This document shows, one piece after another, positions 35,031-43,229 of a stretch of 64,000 nucleotides of DNA (within the stretch, counting starts at the first letter, position 1; every line of letters begins with the position of its first letter). The translations under genes and the position numbers were made by a program. The stretch covers positions 310,001 to 374,000 of the forward strand of contig CAVVQM010000006.1 of assembly GCA_963750395.1 (NCBI GenBank), written 5' to 3'. Under the pieces are notes generated by a model. The model had not been told where the DNA came from, did not search any database, and saw nothing but the letters and a program-made list of their open reading frames with translations. The DNA is from JADJPO01 sp963750395 (GTDB lineage Bacteria; Actinomycetota; Actinomycetes; Actinomycetales; Kineosporiaceae).

Positions 35031-38000
35031 TCAGGCGGTCATCACCCGGGCGCTCTCGAAGTGCTCGGTCGGCATCGGGCGGTGCAGGCGCCACCGGAAC
35101 GCCACCGGGCGCGATCCCTCGTGCGAGACGTAGGACGCGGGTCCGAGGAACATCATCGGCTGGGCGCCGAGGGGGCCGCGCTTCACCTCACGGGCGAAGA
35201 GCAGGATCGACCGGCCGCGGGCCTCGTGCTCGATGTAGCGCCGGGTGGTGGCGGCGTCGTCCGCCAGCGCATTGGGCGACTCCCAGTGGATCTCCTGGGC
35301 GGAGACGGCGTGGTCGGCGTACATGGTGGTCGGCGAGTAGGCCTTCTCCGTCTTCTGCCAGGTGATGTCGAAGGCGTCGGCCCGCAGGTCGGCCACCTCG
35401 CGGGTGCCCGCAGCGTGACCCTTGGGACGGCGTCCCGCGGGCCCGCACCGCGCCCACCCCAGCCCGGCCAGCATCTCCTCGCGTCCGTAGCGGGCGTGCA
35501 CCCGGAGCGGGCAGGCGCCGAACCGTTGCGAATCCAGTGCATGGCTCACCCTGGGGATGCGCTGCCTGGCCAGCTCCAGCACCTGGCCCAGCTCGTCGAC
35601 GACGGCGGGGAGGGCCCGCATCGCGCGCAGACCCTCGACGGCGTTCGGTGCCGTTCCGTCCGGCCAGAGCGTGAAGTAGAGCATCGTGGCGAAGCGTTCG
35701 TCGGCCGGGGACAGACCCGGCCCGCCCGAGACGAGACGGGTGTAGGCGTCCAGCCGCGGCAGGTCGTCCACGTGGGTCAGCGACCGGATCCGGCCGAGCA
35801 GGGCATTCTCGGTGTGATCCGAACCGGCGGGCGTGGACGGGGTGTCGAGGCCCGCGCGACGGCAGACCTCGGTCCAGGAGAGGCGGTCCCTGCGGTACAC
35901 GTCCGGCAGTTCGGTGCCGGCCTCGTCCAGGTAGTCCCCCAGCCGGTAGCGCCGTCGTCCGGCGGTCTCGGCGTGACGGCGGACGTCGTCGATCAGCGCT
36001 CGCGTGTCGCCCGGGATGTTCGCCCGGACATTGGCCAGGACGGCCTCCTGGGCGACGCGGTCCAGCGTGATGAAGCTGCCGGCGGGCAGGTACGGAAAGC
36101 CCTCCGCGACCGCGCGGGTGAGTTGTTGCCGGGGCAGACCGGTCAGCGCCCGGAATCGCAGATCGAATCGGAATCGCTTGTCCTGGAAGCCGATGAAGTC
36201 CAGGACGGTGAGTACGTCCTTGCCCTCGGACCGACGCAGGCCTCGACCGAGTTGCTGGAGGAACACCGTCGTCGACTCGGTCGGGCGCATCAGCAGCACG
36301 GTGTCCACCTCGGGTACGTCGACGCCTTCGTTGAACAGGTCGACGGTGACGATCACCTGGATGCGGCCCGCTCGCAGATCCTCGACCGCACGACGCCTCC
36401 GCTCCGTCGGGGTCTCGGCGCTCAGGGCCACGGCACCGATCCCGACGGCGTTGAAGCGGTCGGCGACGAAGTGGGCGTGCGCAACGGTGCAGGCGAAGGC
36501 CAGCGCACGCATCCGCCGCGGGTCGCAGACCGTGTCCCGGACGCGCTCCAGCACCCAGCCCATGATGACGTCGTTCCCGGTGACCAGGTTGTCCAGTTCC
36601 CCGGGCAGGTAGCGTCCCGCCGTCCAGGTGACCCGGCGGAAGTCGAGTTCCCCGTGACCGACCCCGTAGTAGTGGAAGGGGCTGAGCAGGTTCTGCTCCA
36701 ACGCATCCCACAGCCGCAGCTCCGTGGCGACGTGTCCGTCGAACCACGACGTGACGTCCTGTCCGTCGAGTCGTTCGGGGGTCGCGGTCAGCCCCAGCAG
36801 GACCCGCGGACGGATCATGTCCAGCAGCGACCGGTAGGACTGTGACGCCGCGTGGTGGAACTCGTCGACGATGACCATGTCGTAGGCGTCGGGAGTGATG
36901 ACGTCGAGGTGCGTCCTCAAGGACTGGATCGAGGCGAAGACGTGGTTCCACTCCCGCGGCCGGTCCCCGTCGACCAGCAGTTCCCCGAAGTCGCCTGAAC
37001 GCAGCACTTCCCGGAAGGCTCGCCGCGACTGGGTCAGGATCTCCTTGCGGTGTGCCACGAACAGCAACCGGGGCCGATCTGGGGACGGGGATGCGTCGCA
37101 CAGCCGCCGATAGTCGAAGGCGGCCAGAGCGGTCTTGCCGGTACCCGTCGCCGCGACGATGAGATTGCGGTGACGCCCGTAGACCTGGCGCTCCCTCTCG
37201 AGGTCCTCCAGCATGATCCGTTGGTGGGGAAGGGGCGTGATGGTGAACGGGGACAGATCCTCGCGGTCCTTGTGGCGCCCGCCCGCGGCGTCCAGCGCGG
37301 CCGCCAGGTGAGCCTCGGCCGCCGAATCGCCTGCAGGGTCGTAGGTCTCGAAGCCGAGGGCGGGATCGTCCCAGTAGGAGCCGAAGGCCGAGCGGAACTT
37401 CTCGACCAGCTCAGGGGTCTGGGCCGACGTCAGTCGCAGATTCCACTCCTGCCCCTGGGTCATCGCGGTGTGCGACAGGTTCGACGAGCCGATGTAGGCG
37501 GTGTGGTAGCCGGTGTCCCGTTCGAAGAGCCATCCCTTGGCGTGCAGCCTGGTCTGACCGAGGTCGTAGCTGATCTTGATCTCGGCCCCGAGACGGGCGA
37601 GCTCGCCGATCGCGCGGATGTCCGTACCGCCCAGGTAGGTGGTGGTCAGCACCCGGATCTGAACGCCACGCTCGGCCGCGGCACGGAACGCCTCCAGCAG
37701 CGGGCGCAGGCCGGAGAATCTGATGAACGCGACCACGACGTCGATCCGGTCGGCCGAGGCGATCTCGCTGAGCAGGTTGTGCAGCATGCTCGGCTCGCCG
37801 CGCGCGTTCACCAACAGGTCGGGTTGGTCCAGACCGAGCACGGGTGGTGTGCTGGACCGCCGGCCGGGGCCCTCGCGGGTCGGATTCACCGCGCGCAACA
37901 CCCGCACGGGGTGGTTCGGCCGATCGTCCTCGGCCTCGGCGTCGAGCTCGGCGAGTCGGGCGAGCACGTCGGCGACCACGGTGAGCCGGTCGGCGGGGCT

Positions 38001-38213
38001 CTGGACCAGGGCGAGCACCCGGCGAAGCCAGGCGGCGGTGTGCCGGGCCAGCCGAACCGGTTGCTCGGCCTGCTCCAGGGGGTCGACGACGCCGGTCCAC
38101 CCCTGATCGGCGAGTTCGGCCAGCGCCTGTTCGACGGACCGCGTGACCAGTCGGTCGTGGACGCCGGGCACCAGCCTCAGCGGGGGACGCCGCGGACGAC
38201 GGACTGAGGTCAC
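35031..38213 (-). CDS. PLD-DEAD/DEAH helicase-DUF3427 protein
   Basis: About 1060 residues from a GTG at 38213. A phospholipase-D-like domain comes first, with TRLHAKGWLFERD near residue 223 and SSNLSHTAM after it, an HxK-type motif. A superfamily 2 helicase follows: AATGTGKT near 351, DEFHHA near 446, LLGLTATPERLDG, VDLFNEGVDVPEVDTV and QQLGRGLRR. The C-terminal ~400 residues match DUF3427 (ending SYVSHEGSRPVAFRWRLHRPMPTEHF). Such proteins occur sporadically and are suspected of DNA processing or phage defence; the role is not established. It diverges from the first pilin-led gene. Confidence 0.85.
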   Translation of the reverse strand: MTSVRRPRRPPLRLVPGVHDRLVTRSVEQALAELADQGWTGVVDPLEQAEQPVRLARHTAAWLRRVLALVQSPADRLTVVADVLARLAELDAEAEDDRPNHPVRVLRAVNPTREGPGRRSSTPPVLGLDQPDLLVNARGEPSMLHNLLSEIASADRIDVVVAFIRFSGLRPLLEAFRAAAERGVQIRVLTTTYLGGTDIRAIGELARLGAEIKISYDLGQTRLHAKGWLFERDTGYHTAYIGSSNLSHTAMTQGQEWNLRLTSAQTPELVEKFRSAFGSYWDDPALGFETYDPAGDSAAEAHLAAALDAAGGRHKDREDLSPFTITPLPHQRIMLEDLERERQVYGRHRNLIVAATGTGKTALAAFDYRRLCDASPSPDRPRLLFVAHRKEILTQSRRAFREVLRSGDFGELLVDGDRPREWNHVFASIQSLRTHLDVITPDAYDMVIVDEFHHAASQSYRSLLDMIRPRVLLGLTATPERLDGQDVTSWFDGHVATELRLWDALEQNLLSPFHYYGVGHGELDFRRVTWTAGRYLPGELDNLVTGNDVIMGWVLERVRDTVCDPRRMRALAFACTVAHAHFVADRFNAVGIGAVALSAETPTERRRRAVEDLRAGRIQVIVTVDLFNEGVDVPEVDTVLLMRPTESTTVFLQQLGRGLRRSEGKDVLTVLDFIGFQDKRFRFDLRFRALTGLPRQQLTRAVAEGFPYLPAGSFITLDRVAQEAVLANVRANIPGDTRALIDDVRRHAETAGRRRYRLGDYLDEAGTELPDVYRRDRLSWTEVCRRAGLDTPSTPAGSDHTENALLGRIRSLTHVDDLPRLDAYTRLVSGGPGLSPADERFATMLYFTLWPDGTAPNAVEGLRAMRALPAVVDELGQVLELARQRIPRVSHALDSQRFGACPLRVHARYGREEMLAGLGWARCGPAGRRPKGHAAGTREVADLRADAFDITWQKTEKAYSPTTMYADHAVSAQEIHWESPNALADDAATTRRYIEHEARGRSILLFAREVKRGPLGAQPMMFLGPASYVSHEGSRPVAFRWRLHRPMPTEHFESARVMTA

Positions 38214-38284
38214 CCGGCGAGCCTGCCACAGTCCCGAAGGCTCGATCGTCGACCTCGCCGGGGCAGACCACCTCGTCCCCCTTT

Positions 38285-38312
38285 GGGCCCTGATCGGGGC
38301 CCGTGGACCCTG
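38285..38312 (+). promoter_or_regulatory. Triple GGGCCC box, site C
   Basis: GGGCCC-N6-GGGCCC-N2-GGACCCTG. It matches sites at 50511 and 57596 in spacing and orientation. A CACTGT hexamer (38335-38340) follows 22 bases later and the GTG start six bases after that, suggesting a leaderless transcript. Two further GGGCCC hexamers lie at 38318 and 38324. Confidence 0.65.
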
Positions 38313-38346
38313 CCGCTGGGCCCGGGCCCAGCGCCACTGTCGCATC

Positions 38347-39758
38347 GTGACCTGCATCGGAACCCGTGGCATCGGGCCGCGGCGCGGCGACCAGGGACAG
38401 ACCTCCGCCGAGTGGATGGGCCTGCTGGTCGTCGTGGGCATCGTCATCGCGCTGCTGGCGTCGGCCGGGTTCGGTGCCCAGATCGGTCAGGGCCTCGAGG
38501 CGGCCGTCTGCCGGATCATGGGCGGGTCCTGCTCCGTTGACGCCAGCGCGAACAGCCACGTCCCCGAGCAGTGCACCACCCTGTCCTCGGCGCGCAACGT
38601 CAATGCCGAGGTCACCGTGTTCAGCGTGAAGCTGGACGGCGGCGCGACCCTCACCCTCACCCGCAGCGTGGGCCGCGACGGCAAGGAGACCTGGGCCGTC
38701 GAGGACCAGCGGGACGCGGGGCTGGGCCTGACCGTCATGACCCCCGGTGGCGGCGTGGACATCAACGGCACGGGGGCCAAGGCGGAGGCCCAGGCCGGCG
38801 TCTCGTTGGCCGGTGGCGGCGGGTTCAAGTACGTCTTCGACTCCGAGGCGCAGGCTCGGGACTTCATCACCACCGCGACCCACCAGCTCGCCAAGGACGC
38901 CGTGGCGAACGGGAACCCGATCACGAGCTCCGGGCCGGGGCGGGACGCAGCGATGTGGCTGTTGGACAAGGTCGACGGACGGTCCTACGACCCGCCGTCC
39001 CCCAGGAGACCTGGGTCGAGGGCGGGCTGAAGGTCGACTTCTCGGCGGACTTCAAGAGCGGTGCGCTCGACGCCGGCGTGGAGGGCGGCGCCGCGGCCCT
39101 GCTCGGCGTCCGGCAGAACCACGAGACGGGCCGGACCACCTACTACTTCAAGACCTCTCGGGAGGCGGCCGGCAGCCTGGGCCTGCTCGCCGGAGGCGTG
39201 GTCGGCGCCTCGGGTGGGGTGGACGGTGAGATGGTGGTCGGCGTGGAGTTCGACGACGCCACCGGGACCCCGACCAGGGCCTCCATCGCGGTCAACGGAA
39301 CCCTCGCCGGCGGATTGACCACCGCCCTGGAGGGCGGCGGTGAGAACACCTTGAACAAGATCGCCGCCAGTGTGGGGACGGACAGCCGGGACGGCGTGCA
39401 CGGCTCCGCGGAGCTGGCCGTCGACCTCACCCAGGGGGACAACCTGCGCGTGTTCTCCGACGCTGTTGGCTCCTTCGGGGTCCCGGTCCTCCAGGAGCAT
39501 GCGGGCCCCGAGCGGCTCTCCCCTGCCGACGGCGTCGCCGGCCTGTACGACCTCTTCGACGACGGGGCACCCGGGACGACCCTTGGTGTGGTGACCTACG
39601 GCCACAGCGACGATTCGTTCTCCGCGTCCGCGTCGGGAGGCGCCGGGGTCAGGTTCGGCCTCGGCGGAGGGTTCGGCACCACTGACCGGGCCTCGACCGG
39701 GGGGTCGTACTACGTGCCGGGCCGTGGCATGGTGCCGTGGATCCAGTGTTCGATGTGA
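38347..39758 (+). CDS. Large surface protein with Flp-type prepilin leader (frameshifted)
   Basis: The GTG at 38347 gives a short basic leader and a class III prepilin site G17/Q18 (DQGQTSAEWMG, Glu at +5), then a hydrophobic helix. A Cys pair C55 and C62 follows (VCRIMGGSC). The exported part is a Gly/Asp/Thr-rich repetitive beta-type sequence. At the C5 run near 38998-39003 the meaningful frame shifts by one base (continuing QETWVEGGLKVDFSADFKSG). The restored protein is about 469 residues and ends YYVPGRGMVPWIQCSM. The helix and leader match Flp at 50623 and the protein at 57658. A lipoprotein gene follows after 19 bases. Confidence 0.75.
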
Positions 39759-39777
39759 GAAGCCGGTGAGGAGTCAG

Positions 39778-40482
39778 GTGTTCCCCAACCGCTGGCTGGT
39801 CGTGACGGTGGCCGTCGCCGTCCTGTGCAGCGCCTGCTCGGTCCCCGGCGGGGACGACGGGGGGAGTTCTCCGGAGACCGACGGCGGTGCCGGTGAGGCC
39901 GCGGCGAGCCGAGCGCCGAGCCCGCCCGAGCCCGCCACCGGGACCGAGGTGCGCGGCGCGGCCTATCGCTTCGTGCTGCCCGCCGACCCGGCGTACGTGT
40001 TGTTCGACGAGTACGTGCGGTCCGAGGACGGCCAGCACGGACGCCGATGGCGCTGGTCACCGACCGGGGAGGCGCCGTTCTGCTACGTCCACGCCGTCGA
40101 GCAGCCGAACTACACCGCGGAGTTCCCCCAGTCGTCCATCGACATCTTCGAGTCCCGCGAGGGTCCTCGTGACCGGGTCATGCGCAACGAGGTGGTCGAT
40201 CCGCCACCGTCCGGCGCCTCGGCGGCCGTCGCGCAGGAGATGTCCAGCGACGTGACTCTGGACGACGGCACCCCCATCGTGCTGCGCGGGGTCATCCGCG
40301 AACAGCTCACCCCGGGACGCACGCTCCTGCAGCTGATCTCCTCGGCGCCCGAGGAGATGCTCGACACGTGCGGGATCGTCGCCCTGGCCGACTCCTTCGT
40401 CCCGACCGGCAGTGAGGCCCCCACCGACCCGCCACAGCCCTCGACGCTCCCGAGCCCCTCGCGGTCCGCCGCGGACGCATGA
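39778..40482 (+). CDS. Putative lipoprotein of the pilin-led gene cluster
   Basis: About 234 residues. The GTG at 39778 follows GAGGAG by four bases and gives a lipoprotein signal FPNRWLVVTVAVAVLCSAC, with the lipobox LCSAC. An earlier GTG at 39766 is possible. After a Ser/Gly/Pro-rich linker, a compact domain carries YRFVLPADPAYVLFDEYV, FCYVHAVEQPNYT and a late Cys (LDTCGIVALADSF). I recognise no family. It probably acts outside the membrane with the preceding surface protein. It overlaps the next gene by ATGA. Confidence 0.7.
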   Translation: MFPNRWLVVTVAVAVLCSACSVPGGDDGGSSPETDGGAGEAAASRAPSPPEPATGTEVRGAAYRFVLPADPAYVLFDEYVRSEDGQHGRRWRWSPTGEAPFCYVHAVEQPNYTAEFPQSSIDIFESREGPRDRVMRNEVVDPPPSGASAAVAQEMSSDVTLDDGTPIVLRGVIREQLTPGRTLLQLISSAPEEMLDTCGIVALADSFVPTGSEAPTDPPQPSTLPSPSRSAADA

Positions 40483-41108
40483 GCGGATCCCGTCCGAGCC
40501 CGCTGCTCCTGGCCGGGTTCGCTGTCCTCGTCGTGCTGGCCGCGGCCGTGGGGGCCTTCCTGATGCTGCGCTCGCTCGGCACCGACCGTGGTCCGAAGGT
40601 CGAGGACTCGGTGAGCATCTCTCACTCCGCGGGTCGGACCGAGGTGACCCATACGCTGCGGCCGGCCGCCGGTGAGGAGCTGCCCGAGACCGTGTCCCTG
40701 ATCCTGCCGCAGCGGATCCAAGGGGTCGGCAGTCCCGAGTTCCGCTACCTGGCGGCCACCGACGGCACCGGTGCGACCCTGGAGATCGCCCCTGCCCCAG
40801 AGGACTTCGGCCACCGGATCGCCCCGCGCCGCACAAGCGGCGAGGAGCTGTCGGTGACCTTCCTCGTCCAGGACGACCCCGGCGGGGCCGTGGTGCCCGA
40901 CGGCCGGTTCACCGGCGTCGCGCCGACCCGGATGCGCATCGAGCGGGAGCCGTCCGGATGGCAGTGCCTGACCCTGGCGCCCTCGAAGGACTCGCCCCTG
41001 TTCCGGCCCTGCACCCGCGAGGGAGCCGTCCTGCCCGGTGCGAGGAACCGCTTGGGCAATCAACGGTGGAAGGCCCCGGACGCGGCTCTACCGACCGTCA
41101 CCTCTTGA
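40479..41108 (+). CDS. Membrane-anchored exported protein
   Basis: A 209-residue protein with one N-terminal membrane anchor (LLLAGFAVLVVLAAAVGAFL, residues 9-28) and an exported domain with a Cys pair (WQCLTLAP...FRPC). It overlaps the lipoprotein gene by four bases, so the three plus-strand genes from 38347 form one unit. I recognise no family. It may be a partner or protector of the large surface protein, by analogy with toxin-immunity modules; that is speculation. Confidence 0.65.
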   Translation: MSGSRPSPLLLAGFAVLVVLAAAVGAFLMLRSLGTDRGPKVEDSVSISHSAGRTEVTHTLRPAAGEELPETVSLILPQRIQGVGSPEFRYLAATDGTGATLEIAPAPEDFGHRIAPRRTSGEELSVTFLVQDDPGGAVVPDGRFTGVAPTRMRIEREPSGWQCLTLAPSKDSPLFRPCTREGAVLPGARNRLGNQRWKAPDAALPTVTS

Positions 41109-41181
41109 CCCCGTCGTCACCGCCTTCACTCGATGCCTTCACTCGATGGCGTCATCGATGCCTTCTCTCGATGGCGTCACT

Positions 41182-41229
41182 CAATGGGTGGGGTTCTCCC
41201 CCGTAGACGGGGGAGAACCCCACCCATTG
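41182..41229. terminator. 23-base-pair perfect hairpin between convergent genes
   Basis: Arms 41182-41204 and 41207-41229 are exact complements with a 2-base loop and contain GGTGGGGTTCTCCCC. Imperfect CGATGGCGTCA-like repeats precede it (41130-41180). It lies between genes ending at 41108 (plus) and 41302 (minus), suiting a bidirectional terminator. Confidence 0.75.
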
Positions 41230-41301
41230 GCTCAGCCGTCCCGGCGGATGCACCTCTGGCTGTGGTGCGGGTCCGTGACGCGGCGGCACGGACCCTGGCC
41301 G

Positions 41302-41718
41302 TCAGCGCCGCGTCCACCAGGCGGCGGCCAGCCCGGCCACGACCTCCAGAACCCAGGTCACGGGGCTCAGCGGCGCCGTCACGCCCAGCGTCAGTGTGCC
41401 CAGGACGGCGACGACGCCGGCGATCCTGGCGGCCCGCAGCACGGGTCGGCGTCCGCATCCGCGACGCTCGGCCCCCGTGGCCGCGAACCGGGCCGCGAGG
41501 GCACCGATCAGCACCGCGAGAACCACGCCGAGGACGGCGTTGATCACGCGCCCGGAGCTGCCGGCGGGGTACAGGACGGCGATGGTCAGCCTCACCATGA
41601 CGAACATCCCGATCAGGCCGGTGACCAGACCGACGCCCAGGCCGAACATGACCGACGGCAGGATCGGCGGACCGTCGAGTCCCTCGTCGAAGTGTGTGTT
41701 GCCGGCGGGGCGACTCAC
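41302..41718 (-). CDS. Four-helix membrane protein
   Basis: A 138-residue hydrophobic protein with about four helices: SVMFGLGVGLVTGLIGMFVM, VINAVLGVVLAVLIGALAAR, IAGVVAVLGTLTLGV and WVLEVVAGLAAAWW. It overlaps the upstream membrane-protein gene by ATGA. I recognise no family. It borders the Tad genes but faces away from them. Confidence 0.65.
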   Translation of the reverse strand: MSRPAGNTHFDEGLDGPPILPSVMFGLGVGLVTGLIGMFVMVRLTIAVLYPAGSSGRVINAVLGVVLAVLIGALAARFAATGAERRGCGRRPVLRAARIAGVVAVLGTLTLGVTAPLSPVTWVLEVVAGLAAAWWTRR

Positions 41719-42224
41719 AACGGCTCCTCGCCGATCAGCAGTCTGTCCGCCGAGGGATAGGCGGGCGGCGGATCATGCGCGGTGGAGCGCGAGGCGCCCA
41801 GAGCCGCACCGGCCGCCCCGCCGAGCAGGATCGCGACCGCCTCCACGGCGACGGAGACGGTCGACGGGACCGAGGCGGCCAGGCCGGCCCCGGCCTGGAT
41901 GATCGCGGCCAGAGCAGCCGGCGCCGTCGCCAGGGCCATCGTCGCCGTGGTGTCGGTGCCTCGGCGCCGCAGGGTGCCGGCGGTGACGGCGGCCACCACC
42001 AGCGCGATGACGGCGCCGGCCGCAGCGCCGAATGCGGCGACCGTCCACCGGTTGGGGACCGCACCCGGCGACACCCGTCCCAACGCGACGGCGACGATCA
42101 TCAGCTGGACCCACGCCAGGGCGACCACGGTCACCAGCAAGGCCAGTGCCACCGATCCCAGGTGCCGTCGGATCGAATGATCGATCCCGACCCCGCTGGG
42201 GCGCCTCCGTCCTCGGCCGCTCAC
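41715..42224 (-). CDS. Multi-pass membrane protein
   Basis: About 169 residues from a GTG at 42224 with AAGGAG ten bases upstream; an ATG at 42269 is an alternative. Four hydrophobic segments are visible, including SVALALLVTVVALAWVQLMI and FGAAAGAVIALVVAAVTAG. It is coupled to the following membrane protein by a 4-base overlap. I recognise no family. Its promoter region is shared with the divergent Tad operon. Confidence 0.6.
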   Translation of the reverse strand: MSGRGRRRPSGVGIDHSIRRHLGSVALALLVTVVALAWVQLMIVAVALGRVSPGAVPNRWTVAAFGAAAGAVIALVVAAVTAGTLRRRGTDTTATMALATAPAALAAIIQAGAGLAASVPSTVSVAVEAVAILLGGAAGAALGASRSTAHDPPPAYPSADRLLIGEEPL

Positions 42225-42461
42225 TGCAGTCAGGCTCCTTGAGAGTGTCTTAATGTGCTTGCCGCACAAGGCCTTAAGGGGTCCTTATGGGCCGAATCAG
42301 CCTAGCAAGGCCCTATGGTAACTTCCGCCTCGGACAGGCCGATTCGTGCGACTTGTCCTCCTGCGGTCCGGTGTCGCCGAGAGCGCACGCGTGGGCGGAG
42401 ATGGCGGAGTGGCTCCGCTGCTTCGCCGGGTGATGGATGAGCTGGGAACGGGGGCAGGGCG

Positions 42462-43229
42462 ATGAATGCGCGGCAGCGACGCGGGGTCTTCCTGATGGCC
42501 CTCGCGGTCGTCGGCGCCGTGGCCCTGTTCGTCAGCGTGTTCAGCTACGTGCGCTCCATCGGCGAGCAGGTCGGCCCGCTGGTGACCGCCTACCGGTTCG
42601 TCAAGCCGGTCGAGCGCCTCCAGCCGATCACCGACGATCTCATCCAGGAGGTCGAGGTCCCGCAGAAGTGGCTGCCCACAACGGCGATCCGGTCCTTCGA
42701 CACCACCCGTGGCCTGGTCGCCGCCGAGCCGATCCCCGAGGGCTCGCTGCTCCAGGAGGGCATGGCCGACGCGCCCCCCGAGCTCGAGCCGGGCGAGCGC
42801 GAGATCGCCATCATGATCAACGCCGAGACGGGCGTGGCCGGGCGGATCCAGCCCGGCGACCTCGTGGACATCTACGCGACGTTCGCCGACAGCGAGCAGC
42901 AGGCCTCCCAGGCCCGGGTGATCGTGGCGAACGCCGAGGTGCTCGCCATCGGGGCGTTGCAGCAGATCGACGGCCCGGTCGACGACGGTACCGGGGCCAC
43001 CACCTACCAGCAGAACCAGGTCGTCCCGGTGACCTTCGCGCTGTCTGTCCAGGACAGCCTCAAGGTCGCCTACGCCGAGAGCTTCGCGGCCAAGACGCGG
43101 CTGGCCCTGGTGGCACCGGGGACCCGCTCCGGGGCGGACCCGAACACCGCGGTGCTCACCCAGAAGCAGGTGTTCGCCGCGGCGAAGCCCTCCCCCAGCC
43201 CGTCACCGACACCGAAGAAGAAGAACTGA
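42462..43229 (+). CDS. cpaB: Flp pilus assembly protein CpaB/RcpC
   Basis: A 255-residue membrane-anchored protein starting with a helix (GVFLMALAVVGAVALFVSVF). An SAF domain follows (VKPVERLQPITDDLIQEVEVPQKW...AAEPIPEGSLLQEGM), then the RcpC region (REIAIMINAETGVAGRIQPGDLVDIYATF). The tail is Pro/Ser/Lys-rich. CpaB proteins assist pilus assembly and may contact peptidoglycan. It opens the Tad operon; its stop overlaps the next start by one base. Confidence 0.9.
   Translation: MNARQRRGVFLMALAVVGAVALFVSVFSYVRSIGEQVGPLVTAYRFVKPVERLQPITDDLIQEVEVPQKWLPTTAIRSFDTTRGLVAAEPIPEGSLLQEGMADAPPELEPGEREIAIMINAETGVAGRIQPGDLVDIYATFADSEQQASQARVIVANAEVLAIGALQQIDGPVDDGTGATTYQQNQVVPVTFALSVQDSLKVAYAESFAAKTRLALVAPGTRSGADPNTAVLTQKQVFAAAKPSPSPSPTPKKKN

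Noticed and set aside
38990..39005. Programmed frameshifting at the C run in the pilin-led gene
   Set aside because: No slippery heptamer or downstream structure is evident, and many similar breaks elsewhere favour sequence error.
42437..43228. Extension of the TadZ-TadE frame back to 42437 (861 residues)
   Set aside because: It is a shadow of cpaB in another frame, Arg/Gly/His-rich and unlike any protein family.
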